From the NCBI GenBank assembly GCA_030568195.1, contig JAJLTO010000006.1, forward strand, positions 1,164,314 through 1,228,313: DNA of 64,000 nt. The letters are read 5' to 3'. The notes under the pieces were generated by a model that searched no databases, was not told the origin of the DNA, and worked only from the letters and a program-made list of their open reading frames with translations. This document shows positions 10,787-21,599 of this stretch, piece after piece. The stretch is from Dipodascopsis uninucleata var. uninucleata. Its lineage: Eukaryota > Ascomycota > Lipomycetes > Lipomycetales > Lipomycetaceae. The first letter of the stretch is position 1. The number at the start of each line of letters is the position of its first letter. The translations under genes and the position numbers were made by a program.

Positions 10787-12842
10787 ATGTCCCATCACGA
10801 CGCTCTTGGCTTGCTAGCCATTTGTGATGCTATCGACACTGTCGAAGCTGCCGCCTCTTCATCCTCTTCCAATTCTCCCTCGCCAACGTCGCTTAAGGCA
10901 AAGCGTTCCAGTACCGCCACAAGTTTCCTTTCGTCATCTTCGTCTTCTTCACTCGCATCATCAACATCATCTCTCTCGTCAGCATCAACGGCGCCTTCCC
11001 CAGTACCGTCATCAATACCGTCTTCATCGTCCGCTTCTTACTCCGCCATTCCTCTACCCTCTACCCTACCTTCTACTCATCTACATACAAATACCCTAAT
11101 ACACCAACCAGGCGCTCCCGCTAACAGTCACCTTCTTAGTCAAGCATCTCTAGGACCACAACAACAACAGCAACACTCTCAGCATCAAGAGCATCCGCAG
11201 CTACATAGCCATCCAGGCTTATCAGGTTCGGAATCATATCATCCGTATTTAGCAAATCAGAGTGGCGGATACGCCAACGGTAGTGCTGGAGCGAAGGGGT
11301 TCGTGAACCACAGTGACAACAGTTATTCAGGAAGCAGTGGCACCCGAAATAGCGGTAGTGCCGACGCAAACGGCACTGGTAACGACAATAACATAGGATT
11401 CAAAAACCACGGTATGTGTATTTTTTAATAACGGTGTGTGAAAGATTTCAAGAGATATTATCAATAGTTTGGTAATATTGATTATGGAGGTTTCAAGTAA
11501 ATGGTTCTGTGCGGATGAATAAGTTTTTGTAAGGTTTTTTTTCTGTGTAATCTTGGTGGCTAACACGCTTTGTGTACATCACATTTTGCTTTATGCAGAC
11601 TTATCTTCTTCTTCTAGACATCAATCACATCAATCTCATCCCAAGTCTTCGTATTTGCATTCGCATCAATATCTAAAGCCAGAAGGTAGTCAACCAGGTC
11701 AACAGTCTCACGGTCATTATCACTCGTCGGCCAGTCCTTCATCTCAAGGTGTTCACGGCGGACAGCCATCGTCAAGTGTGTCGGCGGCATCTTCATCGGC
11801 ATTATCCTATAACTCCCAACGACAGTCTTCTTCGTCAGGTCCCATGGATCGTACTCTTTCAGATTCCACTGACCCGGCACTGACTGGCGGTGCTGTTAAT
11901 GGCACTAACGGATCCGACTACGAATCACCCTCACCGTCAGATGGAACGGGTAATCAAGTACCTGCGATAGACCCGGCATTTTTAGCGATGGATCCTACTC
12001 TATCTGGTACAGATTCACGATCAAAGGATGAAATGGCAGCAGCGGTAGCAGTAGCAGCAGCAGCAGTAGCTGCCGATCCTTCAGCGGGGATGTATTCAAA
12101 TCTTTATCGGCAACCAGCCCCTCATCCCGTACCCTCTCAGCCTCGACAGCAATCTCATCACTCGCCTCCAACCGGAAGCAAAGCGCGGCCGATGGCTCTT
12201 CCTATTACAAACCAATCGTCTTCTCACCATACACCATCAGCGAGACCTTCGTCGTCATCTCAAATTCCTCCTGAGTTACGATCAGAGGACTGCCATATTT
12301 GCGGTCGAAACTTCAAAGGACCAAAAGCATCTACCCACAAACAACAGCATATCCGACGATTACATCCTGATGACTACATTCCAAAACGAGGCGGAAAGAA
12401 GCGTGCTCTTCCTCTAGATCCGAACTCTACTGCTGCTCTTTCTCATAGACCGGCTCCACCAGCTCCGCAACATTCTACAAATCATTCAACGCCACCATTC
12501 CACCAATATCCTCAACATTCTACTCTGCCTTCTGTTACTGGTGTAGCAGCTAGTGGTACTCCGTCCAACGGTGGTATTCCTGGTTCAGCAAATCTTGCCA
12601 ATCAACGATTGCCAGCAATGCATAATATGCCTCCAATGCAGGATATGAACTTATCAATGCATGCTCTGGCGAATGCTGCTGCCCCTCAAGAGCATGCTTA
12701 TGAAATACCACCTGCACAACCAGCGCCTGTTCGACAGGTAAAGAAGGAAGTTCCTGTTGTTGCGCCAGTATCAACAAGTCCTTCGTCGACTTCAGTGGAA
12801 TCGATGAGGCCCTCAGAGTCCAATAACTACTTTTTAGCTTAA
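10787..12842 (+). CDS. C2H2-like zinc-finger transcription factor, two exons
   Basis: Probable nuclear regulator of 622 residues. Exons are 10787-11411 and 11599-12842. The intron has donor GTATGT at 11412, branch GCTAAC at 11560-11565 and acceptor CAG ending at 11598, and the frame continues through codon G|AC. The N-terminal two thirds are Ser/Ala/Pro/Gln-rich and disordered, with an Ala tract coded by GCAGCAGTAG-type repeats (12034-12073). A single zinc-finger-like module lies at about residues 440-465: CHIC, then FKGPKASTH, then HIRRLH. Its spacing is atypical (C-X2-C-X11-H-X3-H, with a third His four residues on). The basic PKRGGKKR that follows is a likely nuclear localisation signal. 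A pyrimidine-rich leader and a 5.4-kb upstream region suggest heavy regulation. The target genes are unknown. Confidence 0.85.
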
Positions 12843-13875
12843 CTGGGTTGGTGTTATGTTTTATTTTACTTTGAAAAGAAAATGATTGCTATAATTTGTT
12901 TTCCCTCTATTTCGTTTTATAGTTGTCTTTGTATTTTTTATTTGTAATTTTTTACTTTTACATTTCTTCTTATCTTTTCTTTTATTGCCGTATTGTAATT
13001 CTACTAGTTCAGCCAGACATGTATGATTTCACATGTTACTATAAAATGATCTTTTATTATAGAAGGGAGGAAGAACAAACTAAAGCTCAGAAATGATTTT
13101 GTATCTCTGACCATGTACTTTATACTTTGGAATTATATCCAAAATTTCTTATATTAACTTAATTTCACTTACATATATTTATCTATCTTTTAGATATCTG
13201 AAGTCATACGTACATTTGTCTCGGAGCATATGGTCCTTACCAGGCAAGACAATAAATAATAAGTAGGCGTTGTCTAGTGAATTGTTCGAGGATTTTGACC
13301 AGAGTCGATCTTGGTTTGAAATTCGTATACGACTTATAATTCTCATTCTTCCTTTTTCTCTAGTTGTTGATTAATATGTTGTTAGGTTTGTGCGGGCGAA
13401 TGGAAATGAGTTTTATCATAGCCAGAATTTTACTTCGTAAGCTGACGCAGATATAGTTTACAATCATGCTCTAAAGATATGAAGCAATACCGTAAATTTT
13501 CTTAAATTTTATATAACACTACTACTAATTATTATTATTATAATAATAATATTAATATTAATAATTGAATATCAAACAAAATAATTTACACTTGATTTGT
13601 AAACAGAGGTAATAGTAGTAGCTTGGTAGACAATATACAAAAATGGTGTATCACAAAAAAGCAAACCAAGACATAAAAATACTCAAGACAGCAGGACTTA
13701 AATGAAAAGATAAACATGGACTCAAAAGATCTTTCAACACCTCTATCTTGCAAAGATTTAAAACAAACAAAAATCAGAACACCGACATGTAACATACTAT
13801 ATAATATCATCATGCTAACGTTTAGAATAATGAAACAGTTATTATTTGGAAAAAAGTTAATTCCAGTAATTCGAA
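12843..13875. other. Convergent intergenic region
   Basis: Separates two convergent genes. T-rich at its left side, with an AT-only triplet-repeat stretch at about 13519-13563 (ATT then AAT units, self-complementary). No gene seen. Confidence 0.6.
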
Positions 13876-15345
13876 TTAAGAGCTAACATTTTTTAGAGAC
13901 TTGGTATATTGGGAAATAATGTTTAGCACTTTAGTCGCTCTGGCAACATTCTCACGTATTAGCTGACTGCGAAGCTGCGTAACACGAAGCTTCTTTTCAG
14001 CCCATGCAGTTGGTCCTAACTTGCCAACGCGAGCGAGAACTTCAAGTTCACTCTCGCCATCGCCCTGAACCCATACTGCGTCGACTGGAATCTGTGAATG
14101 CGCGTAGAGAAACTGCTGAGATGCAATTAGTGGCGTACCCGCGATAATGGAGGTAGCCACAGTGGATGAAGATTGAGACTTCAAATAGTGCTCATTACCC
14201 AGAGTAGGAATAATAGCGACACCTTTCGACATCTCGGAAAAGAACTCGAAGAAGTTCAAGTTGGTGATAAATCCAATCTTGGGATTCAAATGCTCCTGAA
14301 CATCTGGGATCTTACCGGAACCAACAAGTCGCAGAGCGATGTCGCAATTCAACAGGTTGTATTGATCAAAGATAGCCTGGTAGTTTCTTCTCTCGGTCTC
14401 GAACTTTCCAGGAATAATCGCAAAGGGCATAGCACTAAAGTCAGGGTTCGCTGGAACAGAGAAGTCGAAGACGGGGTGAAATAATAATGGTCGGAAATCA
14501 CGGTCAGGCATTTCTAGGAACTTCGGGAAATTGCTTCGAACGAAGGTATGAACATGACGAGATAAAGTGGCGAAATGCCACTGTCCACGCTCAACCCACG
14601 GTCTCATAAATGCAATCTCGTTTTCGTACTGCTCAATATTGCGGTAGTCCCAGAGATGAGCTTCGTGAACAATACACATAATATGCGTACCGGCCGTAAG
14701 AATATCATGCAGCCCTTTGCCGAGGGTTCTCATGTCTTCCGGGCACGTGGTGAGAAATACAAAGTCTGGAACCTTACCAGCACGCTCTGCAAGCTCAGTC
14801 AAGCTGTTACCTGCAGCAGTCACGTCGATCAAAGGCACGCCAGCACCACCAGCTTCCATTTCCATAGCATTTCTAATTCCCCACTTGCTCATTCCTTCCT
14901 CCGAAGACAAAACAGTAGTATTGACGTTCTCAATAGCGGAGAAGGTCTCAACTACAGGAACAAATACCTCGAAATGGTAGTTGACAGTGTTGACGACAAA
15001 CACGTCAATTGGCCTATCCACTTTGGCATGGACAGACACGTAGTCAGACTCTCCCTTCGACGAAGACAGAAGACCGAGGGTGAGAACTTCAGTGGCAGAA
15101 CGGCTGTCAGCAGATATGGAGTCGGCTTTGGATATATATCTCAGCTGGAACAAAAGGACCACCACGTATACCGCCAGAAGCACCTCAGCGACCAGACGGA
15201 CATGGCCAGTCTTGACAGACGATCTAGCCTGCTCCGTCGACTGTCTCACGCGATTCCACGCGACAGACGCCTTCTCCTGGACATTTTTCTTTAGGTGCTC
15301 GGGCAGCATTTTGTAATTAATGGGAAGTACAGCTATGGTTGACAT
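13876..15345 (-). CDS. Type II membrane protein with GT-B glycosyltransferase-like fold
   Basis: 489-residue protein from the ATG at 15345; the frame runs two codons further upstream but only to a TTG. A short cytoplasmic head of about 45 residues is followed by one membrane segment (LVAEVLLAVYVVVLLFQL, about 52-69) and a large luminal part, the plan of a Golgi or ER glycosyltransferase. The C-terminal half resembles the nucleotide-sugar domain of GT-B enzymes: PGKFETERRNY, a LRLVGSG strand, then a PTLGNEHYL segment and SIIAGTPLIA, similar in order to group-1 transferases. The family name and substrate are not recognised. No intron. Confidence 0.7.
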   Translation of the reverse strand: MSTIAVLPINYKMLPEHLKKNVQEKASVAWNRVRQSTEQARSSVKTGHVRLVAEVLLAVYVVVLLFQLRYISKADSISADSRSATEVLTLGLLSSSKGESDYVSVHAKVDRPIDVFVVNTVNYHFEVFVPVVETFSAIENVNTTVLSSEEGMSKWGIRNAMEMEAGGAGVPLIDVTAAGNSLTELAERAGKVPDFVFLTTCPEDMRTLGKGLHDILTAGTHIMCIVHEAHLWDYRNIEQYENEIAFMRPWVERGQWHFATLSRHVHTFVRSNFPKFLEMPDRDFRPLLFHPVFDFSVPANPDFSAMPFAIIPGKFETERRNYQAIFDQYNLLNCDIALRLVGSGKIPDVQEHLNPKIGFITNLNFFEFFSEMSKGVAIIPTLGNEHYLKSQSSSTVATSIIAGTPLIASQQFLYAHSQIPVDAVWVQGDGESELEVLARVGKLGPTAWAEKKLRVTQLRSQLIRENVARATKVLNIISQYTKSLKNVSS

Positions 15346-18300
15346 GACCAACTAATACAGCGACTCGCCTTCCTCTGCCGAAGCGAACGACTGGAAATGA
15401 ATGACTTAAGAAACGAGAGACTAGACGCGCAAAAAGAAAAGAAAAGAACAGAAGATGACAGCGTCTGAAGACAGACCTCGTATGCCAACGAATCCAGAAA
15501 CGGGAGTGTAATAATCAAGTGGTAAGTGAAAAGACGTCAACAGACTATTTCTCGCGAAGGAAAAACTTCTGTGAAAGCAGGATATCTAATTTCTATTTAT
15601 CTTCTGCGAGTTAACGCTACATTTACTTAATGTTACCACATGGTTGTAAATGGCAGAAAGCTTCCGCTAGATCCAATACCGGTCAACAGAATTTCTGATT
15701 TTTCTGCAATGGATTCTCGTAGTCTTCTATCGCCATTTTCTGTGAACATCTGATAGAGTTCTCATAGCGTGGATTTAGTCTTCACTAGCGCAAAGTTTAA
15801 AGAGTTGAATTTTAGAGTTTGTGGACTTGCTAATATATAAACGCAATTCAAATGTCCACAGAACACTAGAACACTAAATCTTGCTGGGACTGATTAACAC
15901 TGACTTATGCTACGCCTTGTATTCGCGGCTAGCAGCCCCTCGAGTTCTCTTAAGCTGGCGCAGAAGAGCGCAGCACTAGAGTCTTGGGACAGCAGTAAAA
16001 GGAGTGCAGGTGTCCTTTGTTGCCCTGGCACTTGTGCAGCTGCTCCTGAGAAATCAGAACTGCAGGACTAGCAGGAACTTTAATCAGGATTGCGACAGAC
16101 TCCATTAAGCAACTGTAGAGAGAGGAAGCTAAGCAAGCAGGCAGCTGATATTACGTTTAGTGAAAGGAGAAATAAATGACCGAAGCCAAAAGAGCTCTAG
16201 TGAGAAAATAGGGAACAAAAATGTAGTTGTCAGCAGTTAGCCGAAATTATGCTAGGAGAGGCTGTTCGAAGAGCTGCAAAATAGCTGCGAATAAGACCTC
16301 GCAGAGAAATGAGCTTGACAGAGAGCAGTGACTGGGCTGCTGCGCGCTGTACACAGTCGCGACTGATAGCACGATGGGCGTCTCCGGCGACTGCAGCGTA
16401 CGGTCTTTCGATACGGAAAAGTAGTGTCTCCTTTGTTTTCGCCAGAAGTTCGCATGCTGGACACGCACGATTGAGTTCTACGCACAAGAGCGGCAGGGAC
16501 GCTGAAATAGGCACAAGGGAAGAAGAAGCAAAAAATGGCAACGTGTCAAGGCTGAAAAGGGATGTGCTGCAGCCTGGAATCGTTTATCGATGGGCTCTGT
16601 AGCTACACATCCGGCGAGGGAAACGGCCCCTACGCACAGTATATAGTTCTATTGGTAATAAAACGGTTGTCATAGTCTACAGAGCTGCGCTTCTGGTGAA
16701 ATTTATAGCGATGCGCCTCTTGGCACACCAATGCGAGTCGAGCGCCTGCTGGAAATAAAAACTACTGAGATCTGTAGGAGAGCAGTGCACACGTAGCGCC
16801 CACACTCGCCAAAGAAGGCTTAACTCCTGCTACGGAGTAGCCCACAGCACCCTACTAGCATAAAAGTAGTAAAAAACTGCTTAGCTCCTTTGACTTGTGC
16901 AGAAACAATAGCAGCAAAGATAAAGCGCGACCGGCCCTGAAGTCTAAACGTGCTATATACCAAACGATGAAGATAGAAAGTGAGCACTGCTAGCAGAGAG
17001 CCGTCCCGGACGCCCATCAGCAGTATTTCTTATGTGCGTGGATTCCGAGCACCAGGGCACGTTCTGAGCCAAGCTCGCGACCTGCCTGGATATGATTTCC
17101 ACAGCGCTTAGCGCCAGAAAGCTGGCATATAATAACCACCTTCGCCCTTTGGCTGGAAGAAAATTTAGCCTCGCTCTTTCTATCAAGCTGTAGGCCCCTT
17201 GGTGCGCAGCATGGCTAATTCAAAGGCCTGCGAGTATAAGCATAACAGACAATGCTAAAAAGCCTTGAAAAACTAACTATAATCATGACTACTACTGGCA
17301 GTTGCTAATGTTAAGGCCGAAATGCTATAGTTGCCCTGTGTTATTGCTCTGCACGCAAGCATTGCTACTCTGGAAAGCGGCTATTCGGTAGCTGTTTAGG
17401 GAAGTGGCCGAGGTCATCGCATTACCAGTAGTCGCTGCTAGTAAGCGTTACTGCCTGCTAGTGTTACCTTTAGAACGAGACTTGAACTTAATGGAATGTT
17501 CACTCGAGTTTCTTATGCCCCAGCAAGCTTCTACCCTAATCAGCGCTGCAGCTCTAGCCTCTTGTAACTTGCTCTTTAATTGAATAACAGACTTAGACTT
17601 TGAAGCTAAATAGACTAGTCACGTGTGCAATAATCCCCCTTGCGACAAGCATTAGCTGCCAGAGATTATTATCATTATAAATAGAACCGACCAGAACAAA
17701 AACGAGTGCAATATGTCCTTTAAGTGAGACTTCTTTTATTACTTGTCAAGATAGAGTTTACAACCATGCAAGTTCACGTGAATCTGAATCTAAATGAAGT
17801 TTGAGTGACTTGCTGTCTTAAACTTTTTTATTTTTTTTTAAAATTGATTTTGGAATATTTATGCGCATCCTGCAGCAATGCATTTTCTGCAATAATTAAA
17901 ACGTATTTTCGCCCGTATCTATCGACAGCCGCAAGACGACTCATCGCGTCCCTTGCTGTTTTAATACGCGGTAGAAGGCCGAATCTCTCGTAAAATTTAC
18001 TGAGTAAACATTCTACATGTGCTATGGATCGACACTACTATGTAATACGCTCGCTGACCACTACGGGACGTCCATTACAGGAGGTTGCGTACGAAAATGC
18101 CATTTTCGCTAGTTTTCTATTGCCGCTTGGCCGAATATTACCGGTCAGGTAGCTTAAAACGCAACATTGGCGCTTCCAGTGCTGCTGCTTTCTATATCTC
18201 AAATCTGGCGTCATCTTAGCGAATGTCTCTGTGAGACCATGATTCAAGCCTTCGGCTGTGATGTGTAAATCTGAGATTGCTACTGCTCGCGTTGCGCAGT

Positions 18301-19598
18301 CTACTGAAGAATTGTGACACAGCAAGAAGCTAGAGCCAACTACACGAGAAAATCAGAATCATCACGTTTATCCGGATAGAGAGCGACCACTCTAGTTTTA
18401 GCTCTGCTGCTGAGAGGCGGCAGTAATGCTCTTGCCAGTCTTCTACGTCGCGTCAGGCTTGTTAAGCATCTTACTCTAGTAGATTATCCAGTAGGTTTAC
18501 TCTGTGGTGATGCATTTCACCCTACCTATGATACCGCGGAGAACCTAAGCCATCTTGAGTTTGGTCGATTACTTCCATGCCACTTCTACGCGCACGAGAC
18601 GCTGAGAGCTTCTCTATAAACTTAATAGTCAGTCAGGATTGAAGCTATGTTCATGGTAAAAAAGTGACATGTCATATTTCATGTCTAATAATTGTTAGTC
18701 GCGCATTCCGATATTCTCGAGAATCGTTTTAGTCTGGCTTCGAGAAATATTTTTTAAACTTTATATGTTTATATTGTACTGATTATACGATTTGACAGCT
18801 GTCAGGGCACATGATTGAAAAGTTAGTATAGATCACTTCTATAGCGTCCGGACGATGTCTGGATCTTTCTGTCATTTTGGAATTGCTTTCGAAATGGGTA
18901 TTCTAGCTCAAATCTGTGCTACAACATTCCATATGTGAACTCTACCTGCGATGTAGTTCTCAGCTTGAAATATAGATGTCCCCTTGCTCTTGATCACCCT
19001 GAGCCTTTACTTATATGCCAATGGCTAAATACAATGAAGCTGAAGCTAGAAATAATTTAAGCGGACAGAGTGACTGTCGATACGACCAAAAAATTTGCAC
19101 TATTAATGATTCTAGGCTAGACTGGAAGATTTTAACGATACACGATGCAGTTCATCCGAAACTTACCTATTCGACGAGCTGATATATTTGGCTTTTGCAC
19201 TAAATAGATCACCACAATATAGTAGGATCCTGTTAACAGTTTATGTAGAGTTCGAATCATAGCTTCTCAGTCTTAGGATAGTAACAGAATCAATATTAGA
19301 CTACTATTTTCCTAATTGACTGCTTTCTTTGTGCTTGCTGTTTAATGTTCAGTCACCCGTTCTTTCCTGCTTACTGTTATCTGCCCACGATAAGTTCAAT
19401 GCGGTTAGGGCACTTATACTTTACACGAGGGATAGGTCTAATCATTATCTACCTAACCCTGTATTAGTTTGAATTCGATGTTAGGGTCTGATCATTCTCC
19501 CAGAAGTTGGGAAAATCGAAAAGGTTTTCTCTTTACGTAAACATGAAAAAAAATTTCTTTCTACCGAATTTTGAGAGGAGAGAGAAAAGTAGACAAAG
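15346..19598. other. 4.25-kb intergenic region with a GC-rich part
   Basis: Divergent spacer between the glycosyltransferase-like gene and HAS1. The part from about 15.9 to 17.7 kb is richer in G+C than its surroundings (roughly 53% over 16261-16560 by hand count) and unusually dense in GCTGC/GCAGC words. Several overlapping open frames of 70-105 codons occur at 16.2-16.6 kb in different frames on both strands, as expected of stop-poor GC-rich DNA rather than a gene. A short hairpin CGAAAATGCCATTTTCG lies at 18092-18108. No gene recognised. Confidence 0.5.
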
Positions 19599-21353
19599 AT
19601 GCCAGAAAAGCGAAGAAAGAGCGCTGTTAAGCATGCTGATGTCAAGTCTGCATATAATGACGTTGACAAGCTTGATGCTGAGTTTGAAGTTATTGCCAAG
19701 AGTTTGGAAAAGAGAACTGTCTCTACGTCAGACGAGTCAGAAGAGGAAGATAGTGCAGATGAACTTGTGAACGACAATGACGATAGTGCTTCCGATTCAG
19801 ATGACGAAGAGCAAGAATTAGACGACGAAGATGAAGATGAAGAGGATAGTGGGAAGATAAAGCAGATTAGCAGTAGAGCTTCAGTTCAACAAACAACACA
19901 AGTGGATGATCCAAAGACCTTCACAGAGCTTTCATTGTCAGAACAGACTTTGAAAGCCATTACAGAAGACATGAAATTCACTAGTCTGACAGCCGTTCAA
20001 GCTCGAACAATTCCTCCTTTGCTAGCTGGACGAGATGTTCTGGGTGCTGCGAAGACTGGATCGGGAAAGACTCTCGCTTTCCTTATTCCTGCTGTAGAGA
20101 TGCTTCGTTCACTCAGATTCAAGCCTAGAAACGGTACAGGTGTCATTGTTGTAACTCCGACACGTGAACTAGCACTTCAAATTTTCGGCGTTGCCAGAGA
20201 ACTGATGAAATATCATTCTCAAACTTTTGGAATTGTTATTGGTGGTGCTAATAGACGAGCGGAGGCTGATAAATTATCCCGCGGTGTCAACTTACTTATT
20301 GCTACGCCAGGAAGACTTTTGGACCACCTACAGAACACCCAGGGATTTATTTTCAGAAACTTGAAGGCTCTCGTCATTGACGAAGCCGATAGAATCCTTG
20401 AAATTGGTTTCGAAGATGAAATGCGACAGATCGTCAAGATTTTACCTAAGGATGACCGCCAGTCAATGCTTTTTTCTGCTACTCAGACCACAAAAGTTGA
20501 GGATTTGGCGAGAATATCCCTCCGCCCTGGACCCCTTTATATCAATGTTGATGAGCATAAGGATGTTTCCACTGTTGAGGGCCTTGAACAAGGTTATGTC
20601 GTTTGTGATTCTGACAAGCGATTTTTACTTCTCTTTTCTTTCTTAAAGCGGAATATCAAGAAGAAAATCATTGTTTTCTTATCTTCTTGCAGCTGTGTCA
20701 AATATTTCGGCGAACTGCTTAATTATATAGATCTTCCTGTTCTTGATTTACATGGAAAGCAGAAACAGCAGAAGCGAACAAACACATTTTTTGAATTCTG
20801 CAATGCTAAGCAAGGTATTTTGATCTGTACTGATGTTGCGGCTCGAGGACTTGATATTCCAGCCGTTGACTGGATTATTCAGTTTGATCCTCCAGATGAT
20901 CCACGAGATTATATTCATCGTGTTGGACGAACTGCAAGAGGTTCTAATGGACGTGGAAAGTCTCTTATGTTTCTTTTGCCATCAGAGCTTGGATTCTTGC
21001 GTTACCTTAAGGCAGCTAAGGTTCCTCTTAATGAATATGAGTTCCCTTCAAATAAGATTGCTAATGTTCAGGGACAACTTGAAAAGCTTGTTTCTGGCAA
21101 TCATTTCCTCAATCAATCTGCAAAAGACGGCTACCGTGCCTATCTTCACGCTTATGCTAGTCACCATCTCAAGACTGTGTACCAAGTTGATAAGCTTGAT
21201 CTTGCAAAAGTTGCAAAGGCATTTGGATTTAAGATACCTCCCAGAGTTAGTTTAGTGATTGGAGCCTCCATGAGAGAAAAAGCAGACAACAAGAAACGAT
21301 ACAAGGGCCATGGACGTGCGAATAATGGCATAAAACGTATGCGAACGGATTAG
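19599..21353 (+). CDS. HAS1: DEAD-box RNA helicase Has1 (60S/40S ribosome biogenesis)
   Basis: Nucleolar ATP-dependent RNA helicase needed for pre-rRNA processing. The 584-residue product starts at the ATG at 19599. An acidic Ser/Asp/Glu tract (about 44-84) precedes the helicase core. Motifs are all present: Q-motif region, AKTGSGKT (151-158), PTREL (187-191), TPGR (236-239), DEAD (261-264), SAT (293-295), ARGLD (415-419) and HRVGRTAR (440-447). The [18 protein letters not shown] segment and [16 protein letters not shown] are typical of Has1/DDX18. The C terminus is Lys/Arg-rich. The Leu just before motif I (residue 148) is encoded by CTG. No intron. An A-rich TGAAAAAAAATTTC lies 42-55 bp upstream of the ATG and resembles an RRPE. 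Confidence 0.97.
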   Translation: MPEKRRKSAVKHADVKSAYNDVDKLDAEFEVIAKSLEKRTVSTSDESEEEDSADELVNDNDDSASDSDDEEQELDDEDEDEEDSGKIKQISSRASVQQTTQVDDPKTFTELSLSEQTLKAITEDMKFTSLTAVQARTIPPLLAGRDVLGAAKTGSGKTLAFLIPAVEMLRSLRFKPRNGTGVIVVTPTRELALQIFGVARELMKYHSQTFGIVIGGANRRAEADKLSRGVNLLIATPGRLLDHLQNTQGFIFRNLKALVIDEADRILEIGFEDEMRQIVKILPKDDRQSMLFSATQTTKVEDLARISLRPGPLYINVDEHKDVSTVEGLEQGYVVCDSDKRFLLLFSFLKRNIKKKIIVFLSSCSCVKYFGELLNYIDLPVLDLHGKQKQQKRTNTFFEFCNAKQGILICTDVAARGLDIPAVDWIIQFDPPDDPRDYIHRVGRTARGSNGRGKSLMFLLPSELGFLRYLKAAKVPLNEYEFPSNKIANVQGQLEKLVSGNHFLNQSAKDGYRAYLHAYASHHLKTVYQVDKLDLAKVAKAFGFKIPPRVSLVIGASMREKADNKKRYKGHGRANNGIKRMRTD

Positions 21354-21599
21354 ATTATGAAAAAAAAAGTTTGTCTTATTAAGTACTCAAGTGAAATTTT
21401 GCATATTTGTATTTTAAGAGGATTTAATATATTAGGTTAATATGAGTCTTCCAATTTTATCAGTAAGATAGAGCGAGAAAAAAATATGTTCTGTTAAATT
21501 ATCTGGTAAGAATTAGTTATTTACTAATTTACTGTCAAATCCATTCAAACAACGTACAAAGATTCAACTTTATCTATACATCTATAATACATCACAGAA
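21354..21599. other. Short convergent spacer
   Basis: 246 bp between the 3' ends of HAS1 and the Zn2Cys6 gene. AT-rich, presumably two overlapping 3' UTRs. Nothing else seen. Confidence 0.6.

Noticed and set aside
18092-18108. Hairpin CGAAAATGCCATTTTCG followed by TTTT
   Set aside because: Resembles a bacterial terminator but this is eukaryotic DNA and no RNA polymerase III gene is next to it.
19245-19265. GTTCGAATC resembling a tRNA B box
   Set aside because: No A box, acceptor stem or anticodon arm can be built around it.
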